A stretch of DNA of 64,000 bases from Clostridia bacterium (GCA_017469465.1 JAFUGH010000034.1:47552-111551), one strand, 5' to 3'. Counted from the first letter of the stretch, positions 1-9,108 are shown. Translations and numbers: made by a program. The notes: a model not told the origin generated them from the sequence alone.

Positions 1-112
1 TACCAAAAGATTCTGCATCGTAAGTAGGAATGGTAAGAAGAATGGGAATCAAGGAAATACAACCAAGTGTAGCAACAGCTTCCCAAGTACCTATTTTAAA
101 AGTAGAATTCAT
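1..112 (-). CDS. Spore germination permease, GerB/GerAB-like (N-terminal fragment, runs off window)
   Basis: The first 37 codons of a minus-strand gene are visible. The ATG lies 6 bp past the gerA stop codon, with an AAAGGAG ribosome binding site overlapping the gerA end. The peptide begins MNSTFKIGTWEAVA and continues as a hydrophobic first membrane segment. GerAB-type permeases are multi-spanning inner-membrane proteins of the spore germinant receptor, and many clostridial members start with a similar K-I-G-x-x-E-A motif. The call rests mostly on the position directly behind gerA, because too little protein is visible for a firm family assignment. It is presumably co-transcribed with gerA and expressed in the forespore (inference). 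Confidence 0.55.
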   Translation of the reverse strand, partial: MNSTFKIGTWEAVATLGCISLIPILLTIPTYDAESFG

Positions 113-118
113 CTATAG

Positions 119-1747
119 TTAATCTCCTTTCTTCCATATCATAGAAATTTTTGGTTCTTTCTTTTTTTCTTTTGTCTTTAAAAATGCTGGTCTATTTTCT
201 TGCCTCCATATTGGCATTGTTAAAACATCATCAAGCATGATAGAACGCTTTAGAGGTGCAACAGGAGTTAAATAAGGAACGCCAAAAGATGTAGTTGTAG
301 ATAAGAGTGAAAAATTTATAAAAAGACCAACTGCAATTCCAAAAAATCCTGCAAATGAACCGTAGAAAAATATATACAAATCTTAAAATTCGATAGCTAT
401 AATTAAGTGCAAAGTTTGGTACAGCAAATGTACTAATACCAGTTAGTGCAACGATAATAACAAGTATCGGACTAACGATATTGGCACTAACAATGGCTTG
501 CCCTAAAATTAATGTTCCGTACAATGCCAAGTGTTGGACCAACGGGAGCAGGAGTTCGAATCGAAGCTTCTCGAATTATTTCAAATGCAACTTCCATAAT
601 CAGCAGTTCTATGAGCATGGAAAATGGAACTTTTTCACGCGTACCTGCAATCGAAAAGAGTAAATCTGTCGGAATCATCTCTTGATGAAAAGTGGTAATA
701 GCAATATAGAGACCGAGGAAGAAGCACAGATAGAATAGTTGCTGGTACTCTAAAAAGTCTAAGTAGCAAAGTATAAGGGTAACGAATGTAAGAATCTTCA
801 GATGACTTTAAAAAATCAGTAAATATTGATGGGACAATTAATACATCTGGACTATTTTCTACAATAATTGCAACACGACCTTCAGTCAAATTTGCTGCGA
901 TTTTATCTGGTCTTTCTGTACTTAAAATTAAAGGCTCCACAATAAAAGTATGGTCTTCAATCAATTGCTCTAATTGACCAGCATCTAATAAATAGTCAAT
1001 ATCAATGTTACCAATTCGTTTCTTTACTTCGTTGATTAAAGAATCATTGGTTATATTGGTAATATAAGCAACAGCACACTTAGTTTTACTATGTGTTCCA
1101 ACTTCTATTGTTTCGAAAATTAAGTTTTCATCTTTTACAAATTTTCGAATTAATGCAGTGTTAGAACGAAAATTTTCAATAAAACTCTCTGCTGGACCTT
1201 TCACCGTCATTTCATTTTCTGATTTATTTATACTACGACTAGGAATTTTTTTTACGTCTGAGATAATGGCTTGGTCAAGAGTGTCAACAATTAATGCACA
1301 ATCTCCATGCAAAATACTATTTATGACTTTTGCGTAAGTCTTAGCAAAACTTACCTGACTTTCAGAAAGAATATTTCCTACCAAAACCTCTTTAATACTA
1401 AATAATTGTTTATGTTTAATAATGCTTTTATTTTGGTTTTCTTCTATTTCAATACCAGACATTAATTGTCTGATAATATAATCATTAATAATATTAGAAT
1501 CGCAAAGACCATCATACATTATAAGCATAGCATGATATTTTTCTTTATTAATTTTAATATCAAAAAATCGAAATATTAAATCGTTTGAATCAGGATAATG
1601 AAGCAAGTCTTTAAAGACATCTATATTTTTTTCTAAAGAAAAAGCTAATTGGTTTTCTTTATTGTACTTAGGTGGAATTGGCCTAGGAGGACTTTCAATT
1701 TCGAAGAGTGCGTTATCCTTTGGCTTAAATTTAAAAAAATTTGACAT
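119..1747 (-). CDS. gerA: Spore germination receptor subunit GerA, interrupted by three +1 frame breaks at CGG
   Basis: GerA-family A subunit of a germinant receptor, an integral protein of the spore inner membrane. Starting from ATG 1747 (AAGGAG upstream) the frame reads a normal GerA N-domain (about residues 1-340) and then the C-terminal membrane domain with family-typical FLP-G-LYIA, FHQEMIPTDLL and APVGPT-like segments. The frame breaks at 715, 519 and 362. Skipping one base at each joins 716-1747, 520-714, 363-518 and 119-361 into one 541-aa protein of normal GerA length, with no lost or extra residues. At all three points the sequence is NNN-CGG-N and the C of CGG is the surplus base, so reading resumes on a GGT or GGA glycine codon that fits the family. 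There are no other in-frame CGG codons and no internal stops. Either the gene is recoded at CGG or the extra bases are artefactual; ordinary pseudogene decay fits poorly. Confidence 0.85.
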
Positions 1748-1784
1748 GATGAATACTCCTTTTTATGAATAATTAACTTAATCG

Positions 1785-1811
1785 TATCGTAGTGGCGAAC
1801 ATTGTTTGCCA
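1785..1811. repeat. Dispersed palindromic repeat (GGCGAACA-type), copy 1
   Basis: A near-palindrome, GGCGAACATTGTTTGCC with flanking TCGTAGT. It is almost identical to the reverse complement of 12213-12241, and its core resembles the GGCGCACA/TGTGCGCC ends seen at 33178-33241 and 60879-61006. It lies between the divergent gerA and sugar-kinase genes, so it could be a small mobile palindrome or a regulator site. I cannot tell which from the sequence. Confidence 0.6.
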
Positions 1812-1910
1812 AATTCAATCATTCTTATAGTTAATTATGTGCCAAAGTTTACTAGTTTATACGGTCTGAACATAATTCAAGCTTAAAAAGGACGTTTGTT
1901 TTTTGAATTA

Positions 1911-1939
1911 TTGACAAAATGCTGAAATGCGAATACAAT
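1911..1939 (+). promoter_or_regulatory. Sigma-A-type promoter for the sugar kinase gene
   Basis: TTGACA (1911-1916), a 17-base spacer, and TACAAT (1934-1939). It sits about 60 bases upstream of the start codon at 2002, with an AGGAGG ribosome binding site just before the gene. Confidence 0.75.
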
Positions 1940-2001
1940 GCATATAAAATAAATACTACACATAGAAAGACCTGTTTTAATTAAGATAGGAGGATAATAA
2001 T

Positions 2002-3132
2002 ATGGCGAGACTTTCTTATGCACAAATTCAACTTATTACCAATATAGTGAATCAATTTGAAATTGATGAGGGAACCATCGACATCATTGAACTATTCGGT
2101 GCAGGTAGAATCAATCAGACTTTTAAAATTACTCTTAGAAATGGGGAAAAGCGAATCGAGTATTTGCTTCAAAATGTCAACCATTTTGTATTTCCCAATA
2201 CAAAAGAATTGATGGAAAATTTGACAATGGTAACAGAATATATTCGGCAACATGGTGGTAGGTCTGTTCAATATATCAAGTGTAAAAAAACTACAAAAAT
2301 GATTAATGGACCGTATATTTATATCGATAACACAATGAATCATAGACATTGGCGAATGTATAATTACATTGATGCTGATGTATATCCTTGTATTATCAAT
2401 CCACATCATGCATATAAGCTTGGGGAAGCAATTGCTAGTTTCTATAAGTCGCTAGATGGATTTGACACTCATCAGCTAAGAGATACCATTCCTGATTTCC
2501 ATAATACGCCGAAAAGATTCGAAGCATTGGCAGTTTCAGGCTTGTTGGATTCCGTGAATGATGTGAATCGCATGGCTGATGTAAAAGAGGAAATTAAATT
2601 TGTAGTAGAAAGACGTGACAAGTTGGGAATTATTATGGATGCTCTGGAAAAAGGAGAAATACCTTATCGAGTGTGTCATAATGACCCCAAGCTGAGCAAT
2701 GTTTTGTTTGATAAGCAAAAGAATACTCCTATTTGTATGATTGATTTGGATACCATCATGCCTGGCTCTTGTCTTTTTGATGTTGGTGATGCAATTCGTT
2801 CCATTGCCAATATGGCATCAGAGGATGACAAAACGACGGAAAATGTGTCACTTTCTGTTGAACTATATGAAGAGTTTGTAAAAGGATATTTGGACGGAAT
2901 GGGTGACAAACTTATCGATAAGGAAAAGAAATTGATACCAATGGCTGTATGGGTAATTACTATGGAGCTTGGCATTCGATTCCTAAAAGACCACATTGAT
3001 AGGAACGTGTATTTTAAGATAGAACGTGATGGAGAAAACCTAGAGAGGGCTAGAATTCAATTTGCTCTTGCAAAGGATATTGAAAGGAAAATACAAGAAG
3101 GAAAGTTGAATAAAATCTTGGACGTGCACTAA
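2002..3132 (+). CDS. Aminoglycoside-phosphotransferase-fold sugar kinase, N-acetylhexosamine 1-kinase (NahK)-like
   Basis: A 376-aa cytosolic kinase of the APH/choline-kinase fold. Seen: an N-lobe with G-x-G-R-I-N-Q-T-F (about residues 31-40), YLLQNVNHFVF and the LMENL segment typical of NahK-like proteins, the catalytic loop HNDPKLSN (about 226-233), and the metal-binding IDLDTIMPG (about 246-254) followed by DVGDAIR. NahK enzymes phosphorylate GlcNAc/GalNAc at C1 with ATP, feeding UDP-HexNAc synthesis. The exact sugar cannot be read from the sequence. The gene is monocistronic, with its own promoter and a strong terminator. It contains one in-frame CGG (residue 82, I-CGG-Q) that is read through without a frame break, unlike those in gerA. 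Confidence 0.75.
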   Translation: MARLSYAQIQLITNIVNQFEIDEGTIDIIELFGAGRINQTFKITLRNGEKRIEYLLQNVNHFVFPNTKELMENLTMVTEYIRQHGGRSVQYIKCKKTTKMINGPYIYIDNTMNHRHWRMYNYIDADVYPCIINPHHAYKLGEAIASFYKSLDGFDTHQLRDTIPDFHNTPKRFEALAVSGLLDSVNDVNRMADVKEEIKFVVERRDKLGIIMDALEKGEIPYRVCHNDPKLSNVLFDKQKNTPICMIDLDTIMPGSCLFDVGDAIRSIANMASEDDKTTENVSLSVELYEEFVKGYLDGMGDKLIDKEKKLIPMAVWVITMELGIRFLKDHIDRNVYFKIERDGENLERARIQFALAKDIERKIQEGKLNKILDVH

Positions 3133-3171
3133 GAGAGCTTAAGTGTCATAATTTAAAAGAATCAATATTTC

Positions 3172-3213
3172 AAAATGGTAGTTTAGAAAAATTTTCTAAA
3201 CTACCATTTTTTG
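3172..3213 (+). terminator. Rho-independent terminator after the sugar kinase
   Basis: A near-perfect hairpin in which AAATGGTAGTTTAGAAAA pairs with TTTTCTAAACTACCATTT, followed by a T-rich tail. Confidence 0.85.
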
Positions 3214-3232
3214 TATTTATTTAGAAAAAAAA

Positions 3233-3260
3233 GCAGGAATTTAAAAATATGTGTAGTAAT
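3233..3260 (+). promoter_or_regulatory. Sigma-H-like promoter of spoVG
   Basis: GCAGGAATTT, 12 bases, then AGTAAT. This closely resembles the sigma-H promoter of Bacillus subtilis spoVG as I remember it (GCAGGATTT, about 12 bases, GGAAT). A transcript from here would have a leader of roughly 55-60 bases before the spoVG start codon. Confidence 0.6.
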
Positions 3261-3324
3261 ATTAATATAGTTGGCACAACGTGTCAACAAATAAACAACA
3301 AGAATAGAAAGGACGTGCATTTTA

Positions 3325-3606
3325 ATGGAAATCACAGACGTAAGATTGAAAAAAGTAAATTCTGAAAACAGAATGAAAGCAGTAGCTTCAGTTACATTCG
3401 ATAATCAATTTGTTGTTCATGACATCAAAGTTATTGAGAGTGCAGAAGAAACATTTATTGCTATGCCAAGCAAAAGAACTCCAAAGGGAGAATTCAAAGA
3501 CATAGCTCATCCAATTAATTCTGAAACAAGAGATATGATCCAAAAAGCAATTTTGGAAGCTTATGCAAATGCAGAAGATCCAGTTGCTGGACCAGTTGAA
3601 GAATAA
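3325..3606 (+). CDS. spoVG: Septation/sporulation regulator SpoVG
   Basis: A 93-aa protein matching SpoVG over its full length: [11 protein letters not shown] at the N-terminus, the [16 protein letters not shown] strand region, and the signature [22 protein letters not shown] (about residues 49-70). SpoVG is a small dimeric nucleic-acid-binding protein that affects sporulation-stage septation and, in other Firmicutes, capsule and virulence gene expression. It is monocistronic, with an AAAGGA ribosome binding site, a sigma-H-like promoter and its own terminator. Its presence with gerA supports an endospore former. Confidence 0.96.
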   Translation: MEITDVRLKKVNSENRMKAVASVTFDNQFVVHDIKVIESAEETFIAMPSKRTPKGEFKDIAHPINSETRDMIQKAILEAYANAEDPVAGPVEE

Positions 3607-3619
3607 ATTTGAATTATAT

Positions 3620-3650
3620 AGCATCACCTTCAGGTGGTGCTTTTTTTTTT
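3620..3650 (+). terminator. Terminator after spoVG
   Basis: AGCATCACC-TTCA-GGTGGTGCT followed by an uninterrupted run of T. Confidence 0.92.
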
Positions 3651-3960
3651 CGACTTTTAGGGACGGTTCTCTTTTTCAAAATTTCGACTCTTAGGGACGG
3701 TTCTTTTTTTCAAAATTTCATCCAGAAGGGACAGGTCTTTACATCATATAACAAAAAGAGATTGAGGCTATTTCCTAGAATCAAAACAATGGTGTTATCA
3801 CCATAGAACGAAGAAATTGACGTTATACCTAAAATGCTGTGAATTTTTTCCACACCTTGCTTTGCAATCAAACGTGTCCCTTTTGGATGAAATTTTGAAA
3901 AAAAGAACCGTCCCTAAGAGTCGAAATTTTGAAAAAGAGAACCGTCCCTAAAAGCGGAAA
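3649..3960. repeat. Long inverted repeat built from GGGACGGTTCT units (REP-like)
   Basis: The left arm (3649-3735) and right arm (about 3874-3960) are reverse complements over about 86 bases with only a few mismatches, separated by about 138 bases without a convincing gene. Each arm holds two tandem units of the form TTTTAGGGACGGTTCTTTTTTCAAAA plus a degenerate third (AGGGACAG). AGGGACGGTTCT/AGAACCGTCCCT strings are, from memory, common dispersed repeats in clostridial genomes. No transposase is next to this copy. It fills the spoVG-uvrC gap, and the rest of that gap holds only the uvrC promoter. Confidence 0.85.
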
Positions 3961-3966
3961 AAATGG

Positions 3967-3996
3967 TTGTATGTTAAAACGTTAATATGATACAAT
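3967..3996 (+). promoter_or_regulatory. Probable promoter of uvrC
   Basis: TTGTAT (3967-3972), an 18-base spacer, TACAAT (3991-3996), just upstream of the AAAGGAG ribosome binding site. Confidence 0.5.
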
Positions 3997-4020
3997 ATCT
4001 TGTGTAAAGGAGAGAGCAAA

Positions 4021-5859
4021 TTGCAAGATAATAATAGTTTTCCAAGTGAGAGAATTAAAGAAGACTTAAAAAAACTTCCGGAAAAACCTGGAGTTTATAT
4101 TATGAAAGATAAGAATGATACCATTTTGTATGTTGGAAAAGCTATCATCCTGAAGAACCGTGTTCGTCAATATTTTCAAAAGACAAATAAAACGGAGCGT
4201 ATTAAGAAAATGGTTTCGCAAATTGATCATTTTGAATATATTGTGGTAGATAGTGAAATGGAGGCTTTAATTTTAGAATGTAATTTGATTAAGCTTCATC
4301 GTCCGAAGTATAACGTTTTGCTAAAAGATGACAAAATGTATCCTTATATCAAAATTACTATGCAAGAAGATTTTCCAACTGTTAGAATTACAAGAAAAAA
4401 GCTAAATGATGGTGCTAAATATTTTGGACCATATACAAATGCATATGCTGTAAAGGAAACAGTTGAATTTTTAAATAAAACTTTTAAATTAAAACATTGC
4501 AGAAAAATTTTTAAACCAGGTAAATTGGAAACGCCATGCTTGAATTACCATATAAAGAGGTGCATGGGAATTTGTATGGGAAACGTGACTAAAGAAGAAT
4601 ATGCGAAAACCGTTCAGCAAGTAGTTAATGTACTTGATGGAAAATCAGAAGAGCTATTAAAACAAATTGAAAAGGAAATGCAACAAGCATCTAAAAAATT
4701 AAATTTTGAAAAAGCAGCAGAACTTCGAGATAAGAAAAACAGTATTGAAAATTTAATGCAAAGACAAAAAATGGATTCTTTCACTGAAAACAATATTGAT
4801 GTAATTGGAATTGTGAAATATTTAGATAAGGCATCTATTGAAATATTTAATATCAGGAATAGTAAAATGATTGGTGGAGAGAATTTTATTTTAAAAGATG
4901 TTGAAGAGTTTAGCGAAGGTGAACTATTATATGATTTTATTAAACAATATTACAACGAAGATAATGTCCCTAATAAATTAATGTTTCGTTATGAGTTCGA
5001 AGATATGGAATTAGCTAAACAATGGCTTCTGAAAATCAGTGGAAGAAAAAATATTGAGTTTAAAGTGCCAAAACGTGGTGAAAAAGTAAAATTAATAGAA
5101 ATGGCAGAAAGAAATGCAAAGATATCGATGCAAAACAAAACGGATTCTATTGAAAATGAAGGTTTATTAGTAGAGTTAATGCAATTATTGCATTTAGAGG
5201 AACTTCCAAAGCGAATTGAAAGTTATGATATATCTAACATTTCGGGAACAGACATTGTTGCTGGAATTGTGGTGTTTGAAAATGCAAAGCCGAAAAAAGC
5301 AGATTATCGAAGGTTAAAAATAAAAACAGTGGAAGGTCAAAACGATATTGCATGTATGCGTGAAGTTTTAATGCGTAGACTAAAATATTGTAAAAAAGAT
5401 TTTGAAGGTAAGTCACCATTTGGACCAATTCCTAGTCTTATTTTGATGGACGGAGGAATTTCACAAGTTAGAGTAGCCAAAAATGTGATAATGGAATATA
5501 ATTTAAGTATTCCAGTGTATGGTATGGTAAAAAATGATAAACATAGAACAAGGACAATAGTAGATGAAGACGGAAAAGAATATACCATTCAATCAAATGA
5601 ATTATTTCATCTTGTGACATTTTTACAAGATGAAGTGCATAATACAGCAATTGAATATCATAGAAAGCTTCGTGAAAGCAGAGTAAGGCAATCCGAATTG
5701 GACAAGATTGAGGGAATTGGTGAAGTAAAAAAGAAAGCTTTACTAAAAAAGTTTAAATCAGTAAAAAAAATAAAAGAAGCGTCTATCGAGGAATTGTGCG
5801 AAGTAGATGGAATAAATGAAGTATTGGCAAAGAAAATACTATTATCACTTGAAGAATGA
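4021..5859 (+). CDS. uvrC: UvrABC excision nuclease subunit C
   Basis: Makes both incisions around DNA lesions in nucleotide excision repair, together with UvrA and UvrB. Domains seen: GIY-YIG endonuclease at the N-terminus (PGVYIM...LYVGKA...NRVRQYF, about residues 24-55), a UVR/UvrB-binding helix pair (LNFEKAAELRDKK, about 222-235), the RNase H-like UvrC domain beginning ESYDISNISG with a later LILMDGG, and a C-terminal double helix-hairpin-helix (IEGIGEVKKKALL...VDGINEVLAKKIL). I chose TTG 4021 because AAAGGAGAG lies 8-9 bases upstream. The in-frame TTG at 4000 has that site inside its coding sequence. 612 aa, a normal UvrC length. Confidence 0.96.
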   Translation: MQDNNSFPSERIKEDLKKLPEKPGVYIMKDKNDTILYVGKAIILKNRVRQYFQKTNKTERIKKMVSQIDHFEYIVVDSEMEALILECNLIKLHRPKYNVLLKDDKMYPYIKITMQEDFPTVRITRKKLNDGAKYFGPYTNAYAVKETVEFLNKTFKLKHCRKIFKPGKLETPCLNYHIKRCMGICMGNVTKEEYAKTVQQVVNVLDGKSEELLKQIEKEMQQASKKLNFEKAAELRDKKNSIENLMQRQKMDSFTENNIDVIGIVKYLDKASIEIFNIRNSKMIGGENFILKDVEEFSEGELLYDFIKQYYNEDNVPNKLMFRYEFEDMELAKQWLLKISGRKNIEFKVPKRGEKVKLIEMAERNAKISMQNKTDSIENEGLLVELMQLLHLEELPKRIESYDISNISGTDIVAGIVVFENAKPKKADYRRLKIKTVEGQNDIACMREVLMRRLKYCKKDFEGKSPFGPIPSLILMDGGISQVRVAKNVIMEYNLSIPVYGMVKNDKHRTRTIVDEDGKEYTIQSNELFHLVTFLQDEVHNTAIEYHRKLRESRVRQSELDKIEGIGEVKKKALLKKFKSVKKIKEASIEELCEVDGINEVLAKKILLSLEE

Positions 5860-5908
5860 AGTGATATAGTGACATTAATTTCTTAATAAATAGGGAGGAT
5901 ACTATAAA

Positions 5909-7168
5909 ATGAGATTAGATTTAAGCAATTCGGGAATAACAGAAAAAGAAATTAGTAAGTACAAGAAAGAAGTTGAAAAAGCACATGAAAAAATATATGA
6001 AAAAACAGGAGAAGGAAGTGACTTTTTAGGATGGGTAAATTTAAAAATTGAAGTTCCTGAGCTTGAAAAAATAAAAGTTGCAGCTAGTAAAATTAGAAAG
6101 CAATCGGATTTATTAATTGTTATTGGCATTGGTGGTTCCTACTTGGGAGCAAAGGCAGTAATAGATGCATTGTCCCATTCTTTTAATCCTAAGAGTGTTA
6201 TTTTCGCAGGAAATAACATGAGTGCAGATTACTTAAATGACTTATTAGATTTTATTAAAGATAAAGAAATCTCGTTGAACGTGATTTCTAAGTCAGGAAC
6301 GACAATTGAACCTGCTATTACTTTTAAAATATTGCGAGAATATATGGAAGAAAAGTATGGAGAAGAAGGCGCGAGAGAAAGAATTTTTGTTACAACAGAC
6401 AAGGAAAAGGGCGTGTTAAAAGAATTAGCTACGCAAAAAGGCTATGAAACTTTTGTGGTGCCAAATGACATTGGAGGAAGATATTCTGTATTTACAGCAG
6501 TTGGATTGCTTCCAATAGCAGCTAGTGGCATTAATATAGAAAAGCTTTTAGCTGGTGTTTATGAAGCAGAAAAGAAATATGAAAAGTTAGAAAATAATGA
6601 TTGCTACCGTTATGCAATCGCAAGAAATATTTTATATAAAAAGAAGAAAAAAATAGAAATCCTAGTTAACTATGAACCTAAATTACACTATGTAAGTGAA
6701 TGGTGGAAACAATTATATGGCGAGAGCGAAGGAAAAGATGGAAAAGGAATTTTTCCAGCAAGTGTTGATAATTCTACTGATTTACATTCAATGGGACAGT
6801 ATATTCAAGATGGGGAAAGAACATTATTTGAAACAGTAATTAATATTAAAAAACCATATGTTGATTTTGCAATAGAATGTGAAAAAGGTTCCATCGATAA
6901 ACTTGATTATTTAAATGGCAAAACTTTAAATGAAATCAATCATAAAGCCATGGAAGGAACAATCATTGCTCATACTGCAGGTAAAGTTCCAAACATTATG
7001 CTTGAGGTTGAAAAAATTGACGAAATGAATATTGGAGAACTACTTTATTTCTTTGAAAAAGCGTGTGGAATAAGTGGCTATCTTTTAGGTGTTAATCCAT
7101 TTAATCAACCTGGGGTGGAGGCGTATAAGAAGGAGATGTTTCGTCTCCTTGGGAAACTTGAACAATAA
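5909..7168 (+). CDS. pgi: Glucose-6-phosphate isomerase
   Basis: Interconverts glucose-6-phosphate and fructose-6-phosphate in the cytosol. Family motifs: GIGGSYLGAKA (about residues 73-83), the sugar-phosphate SIS motif KSGTTIEPA (about 130-138), GGRYSVFTAVGLLP, ESEGKDGKG, HSMGQYIQDGERT, and the terminal NQPGVEAYK containing the conserved lysine. At 419 aa it is slightly short but in the range of bacterial enzymes. Ribosome binding site GGGAGG. The last codons overlap the first copy of a three-copy repeat (7157-7258). The downstream glucan hydrolase suggests a shared role in glucose release and entry into glycolysis. Confidence 0.96.
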   Translation: MRLDLSNSGITEKEISKYKKEVEKAHEKIYEKTGEGSDFLGWVNLKIEVPELEKIKVAASKIRKQSDLLIVIGIGGSYLGAKAVIDALSHSFNPKSVIFAGNNMSADYLNDLLDFIKDKEISLNVISKSGTTIEPAITFKILREYMEEKYGEEGARERIFVTTDKEKGVLKELATQKGYETFVVPNDIGGRYSVFTAVGLLPIAASGINIEKLLAGVYEAEKKYEKLENNDCYRYAIARNILYKKKKKIEILVNYEPKLHYVSEWWKQLYGESEGKDGKGIFPASVDNSTDLHSMGQYIQDGERTLFETVINIKKPYVDFAIECEKGSIDKLDYLNGKTLNEINHKAMEGTIIAHTAGKVPNIMLEVEKIDEMNIGELLYFFEKACGISGYLLGVNPFNQPGVEAYKKEMFRLLGKLEQ

Positions 7169-7258
7169 TTGAGCAATTTCTGTGTTGGACTACGCATCGA
7201 AATTATCTCAATTCTTGTTCAAGTCAAGAGGTAAGTTGAACAATAATTGAGCAATTTC
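7157..7258. repeat. Three-copy repeat, direct-inverted-direct, between pgi and the GH15 gene
   Basis: Copy 1 (7157-7180) is CTTGAACAATAATTGAGCAATTTC less the first base differences noted here; copy 3 (7235-7258) differs by one base; copy 2 (7199-7223) is an inverted version with two differences. Copy 2 can pair with copy 1 or with copy 3, giving two mutually exclusive hairpins. Neither is followed by a T run, so neither is a standard terminator. Confidence 0.75.
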
Positions 7259-7290
7259 GTTTCAATAACAAAAGAGAAGGGAGATATAGG

Positions 7291-9030
7291 ATGTCTAAGT
7301 ACTTTAATAATGCCATTATTGGAAACTCCAAAATACTGTGCACATTAAGTGATAAAGGAGAAATATTAAGGCTATATTATCCTAATATTGATTACTTTCA
7401 ACTGATTGATTCATATAGTTTGGGTATCTTTAATGATAACAAAATTTGCTGGCTAAAAGAGAGCGAATTGATGAAACAATACTATGATGGAAACATTTTA
7501 TATACAGAGCTGAATGTGAATAATGTGAGCGTAACCTTAAGAGATTATGTGGTTCCTAATAAAAACATTCTTGTTAGAGCAATTAAACTAATGAAACCAT
7601 GTAAATTGTTCATCCATTCTAAGTTAAATTCAGATGTAAACAAGCAAGTTTCAAGCACTGTTGCCGACAATACCTTGATACAGTACTGCCAAGAAATGTA
7701 TATGGCAACATTCTCAAATCATAGTATTTCTAAGTATCAAATAAACAATGTAAAAGATACTTTAGAAAGTTACCAATTTGATATGAATGATTACATAGGA
7801 ATGTCTGCAGAAGGTGTGATTGCGTATAATGATGTTACAGAACTAACGTTATACATTACTTTAAATAGTACATTAAAGGAATGCTTAGAAACAGTAAAGT
7901 GGTGCAAAGAAAATCCTGAAAATTTGTTTTATCATTCAACAAAAGAATATTGGGACAAATATATAAAGAAATTTGAAAATAATGAATTATTAAAAGCAAC
8001 AAATAAAGTGAAGGAAAAGGAAATAATTACACGAACTTTATATATGTATGCTTTATTATCTAATCCGGAAACAGGGGCTGTGCTTGCTTCACCAGATGTG
8101 GATGAAAACTATACAAGATGTGGTAGATATGGTTACTGTTGGCCTAGAGATGCACTTTTTATTAATGAAGCTTTAAAGATATTAGGCATGGAAGAGTTAT
8201 TAAATCATTTCTATCACGATTGGGCTAATAAAGCACAATTGGCGTCTGGACTTTTTGAACAAAGATATTATGCAAACGGCGAATTGGCACCATCTTGGGG
8301 ATTACAAATAGATGAAACCGCTGCAATATTAATTGGTTTAAGTAGACATATCAATTACTTATTCCAAGAAGAATTAATATTTAAAGCAACAGTAGGTCTA
8401 ATGAATTTTGTTGATGAAAATGGTCTTTCTAAGGCATGTTACGACATTTGGGAAGAAAGGAAAGGGGTTCATTTATATTCTACAGCTAGCATATACCAGG
8501 CATTGAAAGCTTCGTATAACATGCTAAAGTTAATTGATGAAACAAAATATACTTACTTTCTAGAAAGAATTTACCATACAACGCAAAAGATGAAAGAGGC
8601 GATTTATCAGTATTTTATAGAAGAGGGACATTTAAAAAGAAGTTTAGATAATAATCAAGTCGATATTTCTCTTCTATCGGTAGTAACACCATTTCATTTG
8701 TTTGAGCCGAATGATGAGATAATTCAAAATACGGTTTCAGAAATTGAAAGAACGCTTCATATGCCGAATGGTGGATATATGCGTTACCAATGGGATAATT
8801 ACATGGGTGGAAACACTTGGATTATATCTTCATTGTGGCTTGCAATGTATCATATAGAGGCTGGAAATAAAGAAAAAGCACAAAAATTATTTGATTGGGT
8901 AACAAATCATGCAGATAAATTAAACTTTTTACCAGAGCAAATAGAACGTGAAGGAGATAAGACTGCATGGATAACACAACTTTCGTGGTCACATGCAATG
9001 TATATTATTGTGAAAAGTAAGTTAATGTGA
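7291..9030 (+). CDS. Glycoside hydrolase family 15 protein (glucoamylase-like)
   Basis: A 579-aa cytosolic enzyme (no signal peptide). The N-terminal about 230 residues form the beta-rich domain of prokaryotic GH15 proteins. The rest is an alpha/alpha-barrel with YTRCGRYGYCWPRDALF (about 273-290), APSWGLQIDETAAIL (about 334-348, holding the likely acid Glu), and FLPEQIER near the C-terminus (second conserved Glu). GH15 members release glucose from alpha-glucans or act on related alpha-glucosides; the substrate is not determined here. The gene follows pgi by 122 bp containing the switch-like repeat, has an AGGGAG ribosome binding site, and sits just before radA. Confidence 0.85.
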   Translation: MSKYFNNAIIGNSKILCTLSDKGEILRLYYPNIDYFQLIDSYSLGIFNDNKICWLKESELMKQYYDGNILYTELNVNNVSVTLRDYVVPNKNILVRAIKLMKPCKLFIHSKLNSDVNKQVSSTVADNTLIQYCQEMYMATFSNHSISKYQINNVKDTLESYQFDMNDYIGMSAEGVIAYNDVTELTLYITLNSTLKECLETVKWCKENPENLFYHSTKEYWDKYIKKFENNELLKATNKVKEKEIITRTLYMYALLSNPETGAVLASPDVDENYTRCGRYGYCWPRDALFINEALKILGMEELLNHFYHDWANKAQLASGLFEQRYYANGELAPSWGLQIDETAAILIGLSRHINYLFQEELIFKATVGLMNFVDENGLSKACYDIWEERKGVHLYSTASIYQALKASYNMLKLIDETKYTYFLERIYHTTQKMKEAIYQYFIEEGHLKRSLDNNQVDISLLSVVTPFHLFEPNDEIIQNTVSEIERTLHMPNGGYMRYQWDNYMGGNTWIISSLWLAMYHIEAGNKEKAQKLFDWVTNHADKLNFLPEQIEREGDKTAWITQLSWSHAMYIIVKSKLM

Positions 9031-9108
9031 TTTTGAGCATGACTTTAAGGATGATATTCGGACATCGACTAAAATCATCCACAAACCATGGAAAGAAAGG
9101 AAGTAAAA

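Noticed and set aside
119..1747. gerA as an ordinary pseudogene
   Set aside because: All lesions are single-base surpluses at in-frame CGG. The protein is otherwise complete, with no stops, deletions or missense damage in conserved blocks.
3609..3806. 65-aa open frame after spoVG
   Set aside because: It translates the terminator tail and the left arm of the inverted repeat; no independent start signal.
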